DNA of 64,000 nucleotides from Cephalotus follicularis. Taxonomy: Eukaryota; Streptophyta; Magnoliopsida; Oxalidales; Cephalotaceae. The stretch lies in contig BDDD01000535.1 of assembly GCA_001972305.1 (NCBI GenBank), positions 185,648-249,647 on the forward strand. The letters run 5' to 3'. The notes under the pieces are model-generated. The model was given only the letters and a program-made list of their open reading frames with translations, was not told the DNA's origin and did no database searches. The translations under genes were made by a program, and so were the position numbers. Positions within the stretch are counted from its first letter, which is position 1, and every line of letters begins with the position of its first letter. This document shows, one piece after another, positions 1-11,914 of this stretch.

Positions 1-628
1 GACAATTTCTCTAGGCGTCAACTGTTATCTCTTGAGCAAAGCGCCAACGCTCTGATCAAAGGCATTGACAATTTTCGACCTTTGCAGAACATCGAAAATG
101 GTTGCTAACAATATGCAGTTCAATCCAAAACCGTTTAAATCCATTCAAAATCTGATCCAGAGGAAGCTATAAGTTCCAATGGTCGTTCATAAGTTGAAAA
201 CAGCTTTAAACCCTTATATCCGTACCCATAACCCATGAATCAATAGGGAGAAGAGATTATGTTTTTAAGCCTAAAACTCTCAATTCTCTCTCTGATCTCC
301 ATTCTAATCTGTTATTGACCATAACAGACACCCTAATTCATCCATCTAGCATACATACATCTATCCATAACCATATAATCATTCAATACAGTCAAAATGT
401 ATGGATTCAAAGCATATATATAGAACCTACCTCAATTTCGTTGAGAATGAAGAACAAGATGATCGGCTGCTTGAATCCTTGTTCTGCTTCTCCCTTCGAC
501 TTTTACACTTCGCCACGATTCTAACGACTCATTCCTTGACCGTTTCTTCCCACACTCTTTCTAACTCACTCTCTCACTTTCTCTCTCTAAGAAAGGAAGA
601 AAATGAAGGAAATGAAGAGTTAGCCTAT
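1..628 (-). mobile_element. Element D 3' LTR, part left of the A insertion
   Basis: Middle part of a long LTR read on the minus strand. It aligns with 25930-26500: both carry the same block of taaaactctc plus pyrimidine-rich sequence (near 270-300 and 26145-26175) and the same ttattgaccataaca run. The LTR enters from beyond the left edge and is cut at 628, where element A begins; it resumes at 22370. Positions 624-628 (CCTAT) are the target duplication of A. Degenerate copies of the palindromic motif (gcgtcaac, gcgccaacgc) lie at 15-55. ORFs here have no recognisable product. Confidence 0.75.
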
Positions 629-2190
629 TCTTAGCATAAAAATGTGTTATTTTTAATGATTTATTTGTGATATTTTTATGCTTGGAATAGGCTATTTTGG
701 TTGTGTTGTGTTGATTTTCAGGTACAAAGCTAAGAAGATTAAAGTGCATAAATACTATTCAAATTGGCACAAATTGAAGATAAAAAAAAATCAAAGTTTG
801 AAGAAAGACAAAATTCTGCAGAAAACTTAGCAAAGCGTCAGCGCCTAGACTTTAAGCGTCGACGCCTAGACTCAAAGTGCTGGCGGTTTCAAAGGAAGCG
901 TCGACGCTATACACTTAAAGAGTCAAACAAGTTTGTAGTCTCATGATTTTCGTCAACACCAATCCTTTTGGCGTCAACGTGCTGGAAATTTAATGTTTAT
1001 GCATCAATGCCATGATCAAGTCGTCAATGCCAAAAATGCACAAATCAGACAGTAGTTTAAACGTTAACGTGTAACAAGGAAGATGTCAACGCAATGTTAA
1101 GCGTCGACGCCTTTCTTGTAAGCATCGACGCTTAACACTCAAGTCAACTCAATAACGCATGGTACAAGTCGAAACTTAGCGCCTTCAACACACAAAGCAT
1201 CAACAAAAAATACCAAACCGTCGACGCCCAAGATATAAGCGTCGATGCTTACGACGCTTGGCAGCAAATTTGGAAAGTTTCAGATTTTTTCTTAGTTTTG
1301 TAATTAGGTAATTTTATTTCCGTTTTTCAGTAGTTTTGTAAGTATAAATACATTATAAGGCCGGAAATAATAGTGTGTACAAGCTAGTGACAAGCTTTGT
1401 AGCCGCTTTCCGCAAATTTTTAGTCTTTATTACAATGTTTTGTAGCTAAACTCTTAAGGTTTTTAGGGTTAGAACAAAGACATTAGATATATTGATTCAA
1501 CTCCATTAATAAAATCCTTGAACCTTTGATTTGTTTTCAATTTTCTGCCCTCATACACACTGTGTCTGTCTGATTAAAATCCACAAACACTTTGTCAGTG
1601 AATAAGAATGTTGCTGAATGAATGGTTTTTAATGCAATCAATGGAATCTACTCATACGGTTTGTCACACTGAACACACTCCGTATAGACCTAGCATGACT
1701 ACTCATACGATTTGTCGCCGCTGTCACACTCCGTATAGACCTAGCATGACTACTCATATGATTTTTAATCACAGTCATACTCCGTATTGACCTAGCTGTC
1801 ATTGGTTGCCAAGGTTTGATCAATCAAGTAAGTGAGTTATTCAATATTTACGTCTTTAACTCAGTTTATTTCCTGCTTTGATTAGTTCATAATTTTGCTT
1901 GTTTAATTTTCTGCATAATTTCAATACAGTAGTCGTACACATCGACGCCTTAAGTGTTCTCTTCGATTTTCGTCGACACTTCACATCGACGCTTTCTTGG
2001 TTTAAATTGATTCACGTCGACACTTAGTGACAAAGCGTTGATGCCTTCAGCTGCTGTTTCAATTAATAAGTTTATTTTGCATGTTTAGGAGTAGTGTTTT
2101 GATAATTTTCCTCAAATTTGCATACTTCGCCTAGGTTGAATAGATTATAACTAATTTAGTTCCTTTCCTAGCATTCAAAACACGTGAACA
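629..2190 (+). repeat. Element A 5' LTR
   Basis: 1562-bp LTR starting tcttagcataaaa (decayed from TGTTTAGCAT seen in the other two copies) and ending cgtgaaca, just before the primer site. It matches 20698-22364 and the solo LTR 23036-24719. Compared with the 3' LTR it has lost about 50 bp near its end and about 20 bp between two tcgacgcc repeats near 1945. Palindromic TCGA motifs cluster at 835-1260 and again at 1940-2045. At 1650-1795 there are about three tandem copies of a ~50-bp unit containing ccgtatagacctagcatgac. Small ORFs here are not genes. Confidence 0.9.
1343..1350 (+). promoter_or_regulatory. Probable TATA box of element A LTR
   Basis: TATAAATA, at the same place as TATAAATG near 21410 in the 3' LTR and TATAAAAA near 23824 in the solo LTR. 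Conservation of position in three diverged copies supports a promoter; the transcription start would then be near 1370-1380. One motif cluster lies upstream of it and another in the downstream part of the LTR. Confidence 0.6.
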
Positions 2191-2196
2191 AGTTTT

Positions 2197-2214
2197 TGGC
2201 GCCGTTGCCGGGGA
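2197..2214 (+). other. Primer binding site of element A, tRNA-Asp type
   Basis: TGGCGCCGTTGCCGGGGA lies six bases after the LTR end and is complementary to the 3' end of plant tRNA-Asp except near its last bases. This primer is usual in Athila-type plant Ty3/Gypsy elements. Confidence 0.85.
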
Positions 2215-2480
2215 AACTAGTTTTAAAATAGTTGTAATTTGTTTAACCGATTCGTAATATTTAGTTTAGTTTAATTATAAAAAAAAAATCTGCATTCTTT
2301 GCTTTAAATTTCTGTTATATGCTTTATTTGGTGTTATCTGATTTAGTTTAGTATTCTCTGTTTTAATGTGTGTTTTGCATTAGTTAGTAATTTCTTGACA
2401 GTGCGCCTCGATCATTTATGACTGATTGGGTGCGTGGCCCAAATGATCGATTAGAGTGAATTAACCCACCAATCACAACC

Positions 2481-4655
2481 ATGGTCGACGAACGCCCCAT
2501 CCAAACTCTGTGCGATAGATTCTTTACTGCGAGGACAGCGCAACCATCATGTATCCTATCTCCTACCCTTCAAGGGAACAATTTCTAGTTGAAATCCCAA
2601 TTTATTAGCATGCTCCCGCACTTTCACGGATTACCCAACGAGGATGCATACATCTTCCTTCGTGAGTTCGAGGAGGTGTGTGCCCTCATGAAACTTCAGC
2701 AACACTCAGATGATGCAATCAAATTGCGGTTTATCAATTTTTCTCTCAAAGATGGAGCTAAGAAGTGGCTCTACAGTTTACCCAATGGTTCCATCTCTAC
2801 ATGGGACCATTTCACTGTTTCGTTCCTTAAGAAATTTTTTCCGCTTCACAAAACCAATAAGCTTGGGAAGGATGTTCTTCAGTTTCGCCAACAACCTAAT
2901 GAATCATTCTCTCGTTGTATGGAACGTTTCAAAGTCCTTATCTTATAATGTCCTCGTCATGGTTTGAACACGTGGAATTTATGCCAAATTATGTACGAAG
3001 GGATCGACTACTAGACCAAGAAATTGGTCGAATCAATGTGTCCTGATGGGTTCACCTCATACACCGATGAAAATGAGGCTTGGAATTTTCTTTTAGATTT
3101 GGGTGAGCGAACTAGGGAGTGGGAGTCCACTCAAATTTTTGAAAGATCTTTGCCGAGTAAGGGATATGCTATAGAAGGAGCAGTTGCTAAGAAGGCACAG
3201 TTAGACAGCCTCCTCACGAGATTGGAGTCTATAGTTAGGGGTTCCACGCAAGTAAATCACATCGATCAAAACACCTATATGTGTTCTTGGTGCCAGTCAC
3301 CAAGTCATGTTTTTGAAGAATGCCCAAACTATTTTAAAAATCAATACTCTCTTGAGAATGTGTCCGCAATGAATCAATACAATCCTTATAGTAACACTTA
3401 CAATCCGGGTTGGCGAAATCACCCAAACTTCTCATGGAGCCAAGGGCAAAACACAAGAGGACCCTCAAATTTTTCAGGTCACAATTCAAATTTTTCAGCG
3501 CAACCTTCAAGATTCTCTGGCCAGTCTGCTCCACAGCAGACGTATCAAAGGTTTCCCTCGAATTCAAACAATGTCTGACTATCGTTCCCACCACAAAATC
3601 AATTCTAAAATCAACAATCACCTGGATTGTTGAACTAAAGGGAAGAAACATCTAGGATTTCCTCGCTAGAAAAGAGCATGGAGCTTCTCATGAGCACTGT
3701 GATGACTAGTCAACAAAATATGGAGAAGCAAATCTCTCAGCTAGCATCTGCGTTGCATACGAGAGAGAAAGGAAAAATGACTTCCCAACCTGATCTGAAT
3801 CCTAGGACTGTCATGATCCAGCCCGCACATACCCAACCGTCATCCAATCAACAATGCTCTTCTTCTTTTTCAGGATCAGCGGACCAAGTGTTTGCCCTGC
3901 AGAGTTGAAGTGAGTATCAACCAGCGGAGAAAACAGAAAATTTGAGCCAGCAATTAGATGAGTCCTCAGCGCATGAAAATTTAAATGAACAATTGGTTGA
4001 CTCCTCTGTACAACCAACAAATTTGAGCACACAAGAAGAATCTAGGGAAGCGCAAGAGGACAAAAAGAATAAGGAACAACCGGCGGTGCCGGAGCGTTCA
4101 TACGATCCACCAGTTTCTTTTCCAAACAGATTGCAAAATAAGAAAGCCCCAGCGATGGAAAAGATCATCGAAACGTTTAAACAAGTCCAAATCAATGTTC
4201 CATTGCTGGATGCAATTGCTCATGTGCCCTCTTACGCAAAAGTCCTAAAAGACTTATGCACTAAAAAAAGGATCCTTTAGAGTCCAAAAAAGGCTTTCTT
4301 GGTATCCAATATCACTGTGATTATTACGTAACCCAAGGTTCCAAAGTATAAAGATCCTGGCTGCCTGACAATCTCTTGTGTGATTGGCAACACCAAAATT
4401 GAACATGCTTTGCTTGATTTAGGGGCGAGTGTGAATTTGTTGACTTCTTCAGTTTTTGAGAAACTTGGTTTAGGAGATTTGCATCCGACCACGTTGACTT
4501 TGCAATTAGCTGATAGGTTGGTGAAAGTGCTGCGAGGGAAAATTGAGGATGTCTTAATCAAGGTTGGTGGGTTTTTCTTTTCTTTCGACTTTGTCGTATT
4601 AGATACCCAGCCTGTTATTAATATAAAAGATCAAATCCAAGTTATCCTTGGTTGA
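2481..4655 (+). pseudogene. Element A gag-protease, decayed
   Basis: Gag packages element RNA and the aspartic protease cuts the polyprotein. The likely start is ATG 2481; the same frame meets TAG at 2586 (probably from GAG) and then encodes the retrotransposon-gag core (2589-2948, with FLKKFFPLHKT). After further stops, 3024-3578 holds the rest of gag with one CCHC zinc knuckle, CSWCQSPSHVFEEC (about 3282-3323), and an Asn/Ser/Phe-rich tail. A Gln/Ser-rich linker follows (3678-4280). The protease (4380-4655) keeps DLGASVNLL, the Athila-type form of the D[ST]G active site. The next codon is TGA in a position where relatives have LGRPFL, consistent with CGA to TGA. Many stops and some frameshifts make it non-functional. 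Confidence 0.82.
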
Positions 4656-5549
4656 CCATTTTTGGCCACAAGTAATACTTTGATCAATAGCCGAAATGGT
4701 CTCATGAAGTTGAGTTTTGGAAAGTCGTCAATGGACTTTAATATTTTTTGTTTGGGAAAGCATCAAGCTGACTTTGATGAAGTCTACATGATACGTTTGA
4801 TTCCTGACACCATTGCCTCTTATTTTAACATCGAATTTGATCGCGACTTCATTGAGTGTATGAGAGAATTCGAGGAAGTAGAAGCCACTCAAAAGGAACT
4901 GTTAACGTGGTTGGAAAATGAGATCATTGAGCCAACTTTGGATAGTGAAGGAGACCATCTATCCCATTACACTCACAAACTAGCCACACCTGACCAGACG
5001 TACTTTGACATAGACTTTGAATGAAACTTCATGGAATGTATAAGGGAATTCGAGGAATTGGAGGTCATGCAAAAGGAAATTCTGAGTTGGTTGGACGAAG
5101 GGATCATTAATTCCACTTTGGATAGTCAATGGGACGCTCTGTCCTATTTCACTCACAAGCTTAGCATACTATCTCACCCTCACACCACCCTCGAAAATAA
5201 CTTTTTCCCAAATAAAGACCAAATAGGATGGAAGGTGTGCATTATCAATGACAAAATGTTTGACTGGTTGGTTAGCCATAACTATTCTTGTTCTTTTAAC
5301 GGTTTTTACAGGTGGAAATCTTATTGGGACGATGCTTATATTGTAAAAATTGTTTTCTCATGTGGTGTGTTTAAGATTTATATGAAAGGCATAGGAGATG
5401 CACTCAAATGTTACGGGATTCTTGATGAATTTTATTGGTGGAGATCACGTTGGGATGATGATTATATTGTTAAAACTGTGCTTTCACTTCATATGTTTGA
5501 GCTTTGTAAGACAGGTATTGGAAATGAATTCACGATGAACGGGCAATGA
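4656..5549 (+). pseudogene. Element A post-protease ORF with two pairs of duplicated modules, no RT
   Basis: Continues after the protease with a short stretch typical of the region after Athila protease (ATSNTLINSRNGLMKLSF). Where reverse transcriptase would be expected there are instead two internal duplications. The first is an acidic module with ECMREFEEVEATQKELL (about 4851-4980) repeated as ECIREFEELEVMQKEIL (about 5034-5163), separated by one in-frame TGA. The second is FYRWKSYWDDAYIVK (about 5304-5350) repeated as FYWWRSRWDDDYIVK (about 5430-5474). I do not recognise either module and no RT, RNase H or integrase motif is visible. The reading frame is open for 172 codons from 5031. It may be leftover coding sequence from internal deletion, or a lineage-specific domain. 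Confidence 0.6.
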
Positions 5550-5998
5550 GCAATAACGTTTTTAGAATTTCAATCGGCATCGGTGGAGGAGGCCATGGAC
5601 TTTCATGAGCCTCTTTATTTCTAGCCTCCATGATTATATTTGGTAAACCCTACCCCGATTGTTCTTGTATTTATTGCATTGTTTCTCATATATTTCTTGC
5701 TCATTCATTATTATTTTCTAGTTCATTTTTATTGCATTGATTGCATTGAAATGAGGGGGGGCGGGGGGGGGGGGGTGGTTAGACCAAAAGTTCATTTTAA
5801 TTTTGAAAATAGTAATAAATGTTGATATACTTAGAAATAATAGAAAACCCTATAGGAGACATAATAAAAATTTTGTTTCCAAGGAAAAGAAAATGAATAC
5901 ATCTCAAGGTAGGATTTATAAAAAAAAGGAGAAAAGAAAAAAAAGAATATAACTGATCTTGTATGTTTTCGATGTTTCATAGATCTTATTAAGGAAGA
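5550..5998 (+). other. Element A noncoding internal region with a long G run
   Basis: No coding sequence was found. Positions 5755-5775 are 21 bases of G broken by a single C, preceded by repeated attgcattg. The rest is A-rich. The region ends at the insertion point of element B; GAAGA at 5994-5998 pairs with GAAGT at 19853-19857 as an imperfect target duplication. Confidence 0.6.
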
Positions 5999-7208
5999 TA
6001 TAACGCCCGAGATTTTCGTTATTGTGATATTTCGTTTTAAGATGTAATCTTATGATTGAATTAATGAAAATATCAGAGATTTCGACTTCAGTGATATTTT
6101 CCAAACTCTAAACATTGTTTTGGGAAAGGAATGTGTATGTTAAACTAAAACGGCACAGTTTGGGGCAAAGACGTCGACGCCTTTGTAAAAGACGTCGACG
6201 CCTATGGGACTGAGGCCCACGTGAATGCATGTACATGCACGTCAATGTAGACGAAGACATCGACACCCTCTTATGAAAGAGGAAAAGACATCGATGTCTA
6301 GGGAAGACGTCGACGTCTTTGAAAAGAATATCAGTCACGTTATACACTGACAGAATAACATGCAAATGGACAACTTTTGAGGCATCTTGACATGCAAAAA
6401 TCGACGTGTTGAGCATGCTGGTGTGGTACCAGGCATACTCCAAAACGTGTTCTTCACCTGGTGCATGCAAAAGGATGTGCCATCTTCATCTGCAACCTGC
6501 AGAAAGGAAAAGAAAAGGAGCCAAAACAGGGAGGAGAGAGGAGAGCACGGGTGTGTATGGGTGCTTGTGAACCAAGAGAGAAGGAAAGGATTCCTACCAG
6601 CATAAAACATTTCTTCCTTCCCCTCCTTCTCAGCTAAACACTGTGAGAAAGAAAAGGAAAGATACCTGAGAGTTGAAAGGAAAAACACAGGGAGAAAGAA
6701 AGAGGAATACCACCATTGTTGAGCACTTGGAGCTTGGATCTTGGAACTCCTGGGATTGCAACTTGGGACGAATCTTGGAGCTGCTGTGAGCAATCCTTGG
6801 AACACAAAGAGGCGGACTTACAAGGTTTCTAACTTGAAACCAGAGGTGGGGGAAAGTGGTGAACTTTATACATGCATTTTGAGTTTTAAGATAATGAAAT
6901 GCCATTGATGAATTGCATGTTAATGGATGAATTGAAATCTCTGGTTTTGTTGTGATGACTGTTGTGATGTACGGAGTAACCATGCATGTGTAAATTACAT
7001 GAATATTCGAACTGGTTTTTGTAAAGGACGGATTGGTAATGGCCTGGTGTGTTAAAACCATGGAAATGACATTCTAGGCTAAATAGACGTCGACGCCTAC
7101 ATAAAAACGTCGATGCCTTCGTGTGTGAATGCGACAGACGTCGATGTTTTGTAATATCCCAGATATATATATATATATATAATATTATATATATTAAAAA
7201 AACAGAAT

Positions 7209-7226
7209 GGGCGCATATATGCGCCC
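7209..7226. repeat. Perfect 18-bp palindrome after a TA microsatellite in C
   Basis: GGGCGCATATATGCGCCC is self-complementary over 18 bases and follows a TA-rich stretch (7163-7196). Together they may be the promoter zone of the LTR, with the palindrome near the RNA start; this is inference from position only. Confidence 0.55.
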
Positions 7227-8509
7227 GTGTGAAACAAAGAAGGCAGAGTGCGAGAGAGAGCGGGAGAGATGGCGTTGGAGAGAAGGAACAGCATCGGGCG
7301 AAGCGACGACGGTCGGAGGACGTGCGGTGCTAGCCTCAACTGACGGTAACTCTCTCTTCCTCCTCTCTCTTTTCTTCTTCTTCTGCAGACCGCCACTGTC
7401 ACGCCACTGCCGTACGTTCCACCGCCGGTAATCGTCGCGGGTGGGTCCGGTCTTCACCTAGAAGGTCGGCTACACCTATTTCAGTGGCTGATTTGGCGCC
7501 ATTTGGCCGGAAATGGCCGGATTCGAACTGGCGAGTTGACTTAGTGAAGCCAACTCACTGCCGCCTTTGACCGTGCGTTTGGCGCCGAGTCACGGCGAGT
7601 TTCGGCCACCAATGGACTGATTGAAGGATTTTAAGGTCGGTTATGGCATTTTGAGTGTTGACCAGAGTTGTGGTTGACCGCCGAGTCAACTCAGTGAGTT
7701 GAACTCACTGCCGGCCGTGAGTGGGCGTTTCGGCGTGGATTCACGGTGAGTTACGGGTGGAGACACCTTAAGCCGACTGTTTGTGACACTTTTGTGAAGT
7801 GGCCGGAATTGTGGATGTCCGGCGAGTCAACTCAGTGAGTTGACTCACTGTCGGCTGTGACTGCGCGATTCACGGCGAGTCACGGTTATTAATGTGTAGA
7901 TCGTAACGGAATGTGTGATTGTTATTGCAGCGATGCTGAAAGAGAAATAGAGCTCTGTTAACACCAAATGGAGTTGTGATCGTGATCACGAGTGAAGCTT
8001 AGAGAAGGAGGCAGCTAGTCGATTCCACTGCAAGTCCTCCCGACTCGCAAGCTCAACCGTTAACAGGTAGGTATACATATGCTCCAATGGTACATGCCCA
8101 GATGACTATGGGCTTGATCCCCTTTGTATACGCTGGTATGGGATGGTAGTATACGAATGGTAGATCATTAAAGTAGGGTTACACTGTTTTACTTGCATTC
8201 ATGCATTTTCAGTGGATTCTGTCCATTGATGATTGAATGTTAAATTGATTGTTATGGTTATGCATGATTACTAATTACATGGTTTAATGAACCGTATACG
8301 AGTATAATGGACTAAATGGAGAATGGAGAGAAGTTGAGTTTCTGCTTTCTCTCAATTCAAGGGTCATGATAATGGAAATGGTTTATGGGTTATGGCTATT
8401 GTAAGGATTGATCGATTGTATTGCATGAGACTAAATGAGATAACCCATTCATGACCCTCATATATGTCATGAAGGTCATGAATGTTAGACCACATCATAT
8501 AGTGTTTAT

Positions 8510-8690
8510 CCCACATCGTGGGAGAACCGATATGGACAATGTTACCCCACATCATGGGAGGATCGATATGGATAGTGTTTATCCCACATCGTGGGAGGAC
8601 CGGTATGGACAACGTTACCCCACATCGTGGGAGGATCGATATGGATAGTGTTTATCCCACATCATGGGAGGACCGATATGGATGGTATGG
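8510..8690. repeat. Tandem array of a 36-bp unit in C
   Basis: Five copies of cccacatc(g/a)tgggag start at about 8510, 8546, 8583, 8619 and 8655. Alternate copies are followed by ggaccgatatgga or ggatcgatatgga, so a 72-bp two-unit repeat was also amplified. The core cccacatcgtggg can fold on itself. Confidence 0.8.
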
Positions 8691-8814
8691 CATGTATATG
8701 GTATGCATGGACCTAAGGTATGCACGGTGTGGTCAGTGTTATCTCGACCTATTCGTCTACGACACGGAGAGTGCGTAGATAATGGAATGGACCTTATGGA
8801 TCGTTATGGAATGT

Positions 8815-9660
8815 ATCGTTATTGAATCGTATCGTACCGCATCGTTATCATATTGTTATGGATCGTATCATTATCGAATTGTATCGTATCGTTATCGTAT
8901 CGCATCGTTATAGATCATATAGGTATCGTATCGGACTAGGACCTACGAGGGACTAGTATATCAGACCAGGACCTTCGAGGGACTGGGATTGGATCGTTAT
9001 CGGTCTAGGACCTACGAGGGACTAGTATATCGGACCAGGACCTTTGAGGGACTGGGATTGTATTGTTATCGGACTAGGACCTACGAGGGACTTGTATATC
9101 GAACCAGGACCTTCGAGGAACTGGGATTGTATCGTTATCGGCTAGGACCTACGAGGGACTAGTATATCGGAATAGTGATTGTATCGTTATCAAATCGTAT
9201 CGTATCGTTATGGATCACATTGTATCGTTATCGTATCGTATCGTCATCGTATCGTTATGATTCGTATCGTATCGCTGGACTGGGTCCATTGTGAACAAGT
9301 CCATATTGTAATAAGGGTTGGGACCATTGTGAACAAACCTTATCGTATCCCTATGGTTAAGGCTACGGATGGCTATGGATATGGTTACAGAAAACTGTTA
9401 CAGTAAACAGTTATGGACAATATTGAACTAGGACCTTCAGGAACTGGGTAATCGTATCGTTATCGGACCAGGACCTTCGGGAACTGGGTAATCATATCGT
9501 TATTGGACCAGGACCTTCGGGAACTGGGTAATCGTATTGTATTGTTATTGAATCATATTGTATTGTTATAGATTGTATCATATCGTTATCGAATCGTTAT
9601 GAATCGAATCGTCATGGATTGTAAACGGTTATGGACCGTTATCAGATATGGACTCTAAAC
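8815..9660. repeat. Degenerate tatcgtatcgttatcg repeat field in C
   Basis: About 850 bp built from short words related to tatcgttatcg, broken by repeated ggaccaggaccttcgaggga and ggactaggacctacgaggga blocks (near 8937, 8965, 9003, 9033, 9075, 9105, 9145, then 9427-9530). The words are irregularly spaced, so this is not a clean satellite. A short ORF at 9179-9406 arises from the repeat and is not a gene. Confidence 0.75.
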
Positions 9661-9889
9661 GGATATGAATTGCAAACGGTTATGGACTGTTATCGGACAT
9701 GGACCGTAAATGGATGTGAATTGTAAATGGATATGGACCGTAAACGGTTATAGTTATTGAGGACAACGGTTGTGGCTATGGATGGATACGATATGGTTAT
9801 GGACCGTATCGCTATGGATCGTGATGGTCCTGATTGTTATGGTATGGCTATGATATGGTTACGGTAAGACCATGGTACGTATCCCTAGA

Positions 9890-10100
9890 TGGTTGTTGTT
9901 GATCCCATTCTTATACGCCGGTATGGGACGGTTGTATACGAATGGTAGATCACTAGCGTATGTGAATCTAGGGGAATGGTTGTAATAGGCTAGGACCTTT
10001 GGGGTCTGGCATTGGCCTGTTAAAGAGTGATGATTGATTTGATCCCATTCCTATACACCGGTATGGGACGGTTGTATACGAATGGTAGATCACATGTTTT
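9890..10100. repeat. Repeated block ending in atacgaatggtagatcac in C
   Basis: Blocks of about 55 bp, from gatcccattc to gtatacgaatggtagatca, occur at about 9898-9955 and 10034-10093, with a third related copy at about 8107-8170. They flank the degenerate repeat field on both sides. Confidence 0.7.
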
Positions 10101-11883
10101 ATTGGTGTCTAGGTTATGATGCATGATCTTTATATTATGAGCTACATTGCTATGAATTGGCATTCATACATCTCTTGCCATGCATACATCTCTCATATTG
10201 TACACATATCTGCTGCACTTTTATACGTTTCTTGCATATGTATATCCTACACAACCTTCGGGTTGCTGACCCATTGCATTGTATTGTAATGTAATGGGTC
10301 AGGTTCAGGTCCAGGTGGCGTGCAGCAATGATCAGCCGGGCTAAATCGCAGAGTAAGGATCTACATTTACTATGGCCTATCTTATATAAATGTGATTAAT
10401 GTAAATGTACAAATGTTATATAAGAGACATGTTTTCCTTCTGTATTGACCTGCTGGCATGTGGCAGTGCTTGATTTATATGTTGATGTATTGAATATGGA
10501 CAGGCCCATCATGTTGAGGAGTTGAGGAATTATCCTCCGTATGTGAATGATATAATTATGAGTTAAGTTGTGGTTCTGAGGGTTGAGCCCATATATGTAT
10601 ATAAACTGTTGTTTCCTCCTTCAGGAGTGTGGAGATATAAATTGAGTTTTTCTTTACAGGGGGTTTAGTCCGATAAACGAATACTTCATACCAAAATTTC
10701 GGGAGATTTTGAGAGTTAGAATATATTCTATATGATTCTTCCGCTTGTATGACTTTGATTTAAAGCTTTATATACTTAAAGCACTTTTGAATATGGATAT
10801 GAAATGACTGAATGGAAGGTATCTCACGAGTCGGATCATGGGGGTTACTCTCGCGGTTTGGGGCGTGACATGGGTAATTCTAGAATAGTAGTGTTCACTG
10901 TGGGTGGTGAAATACCCACTTGTGGTTGCATGATTTATTCATGAATTGATGTTCTGGTTACATATTCTGATACCAGTAGCATGCCTTACACTGTGAGAGG
11001 ATGAGATTGTTCGTGTGAAGGTTAAGGGTCGGATTCTTCCCCTTGAATCAAGATTGCGAACTGATACCTCCTGGTATCATAAGGACATCGACGTCTTTGG
11101 AAAAGCATCGACGTCTTTGTTCCTAAAATGCCTGGGAATAACTGCACAAAGTGTTGGCGCCTTAGGGTATAGACGTCGACGCCCAGGGGATAAGCGTCGA
11201 CGCTTATTCCCCTGTTTGAAAAGGTTTTACTCGAATGGGACCCGTTAGACCCAAAGCAACTCTAGAAATGATCCTAGATGCATTCTAAGCATATGTTTGC
11301 ATGGTTACTGAACTGTGAATTGAATTGTGGTTGATTGCTAAAAAGTGTTAACCATTTTGAAAAGCTTGCATGATTATTATAATCTTTAATTGTACGAAAA
11401 TGTATATTTGCTAAATATATATATATTTTTTCAAATGACTGGGGAAAGTATTTTCCAAAGACGGTGAAATGTTTAAAGGATTGGTTACACAATCGAACTA
11501 TATTGTTTTAAGTTTTATAACTTATCACAACCTGAGAACGGAGTAATATATTTTAAACAAATATATTTGATAGAGTAATTATATTTTATTGCCTGACTTG
11601 TACTGTACGGTGTTTGTGCTTGTTGATTATTAGCCGCTGTGCTAGTAACCTGTTGATTGTTTAGCCGTCGTGCTAAGCAACCTGTACGGAGGACTTGACT
11701 CAAACCGTTCGCAAACGGGGATGGGGTAAGAGTACATGTTGTTGGGGCCAGGAGGTAGCGACGGTCATGACGTCTTGTTTGTCCGGTTCCTTTTGGGACA
11801 TACTTACTGCTTGTGTTGATGTAGCCTTATGAGGTTATACCTGTACTGTGAACATGCATATATTTACATATGTATATTCTGTG

Positions 11884-11914
<31 letters not shown>

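Larger units (their letters stand above)
7150..10870 (+). mobile_element. Element C: 3.7-kb solo LTR inside B's 5' LTR
   Basis: Starts TGTAATATCCC and ends GGGGCGTGACA, the TG...CA form of Ty3-type LTRs. It lies between bases that are nearly adjacent in B's other LTR (18265-18300). No primer site, coding region or second LTR is present, so it is a solo LTR. No 5-bp target duplication is seen, and about 22 bp present in B's 3' LTR (about 18271-18292) are missing here. Its end resembles that of D's LTR (tcggatcatggggg... against tcgggtcatggggt...), so C and D are distant relatives. The interior is dominated by tandem and degenerate repeats. Confidence 0.82.

Noticed and set aside
835-1260. Regularly recurring palindromes considered as a CRISPR-like array
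   Set aside because: Spacing and sequence are irregular, the units lie in eukaryotic LTRs, and no cas genes occur.
1608-1823. Overlapping ORFs on both strands in A's LTR (repeated at 21676-21963)
   Set aside because: They come from a ~50-bp tandem repeat in the LTR; no start context, domain or conservation between copies supports a protein.
6335-7061. Minus-strand ORFs of 143-156 codons in B's 5' LTR, repeated at 17457-18354
   Set aside because: They are conserved only because they lie in the two LTRs of one element; composition is that of antisense purine-rich leader sequence and they contain no domain.
8815-9660. Repeat field in C considered as centromeric or other satellite DNA
   Set aside because: It is confined between LTR ends, is irregular, and is flanked on both sides by LTR-specific blocks.
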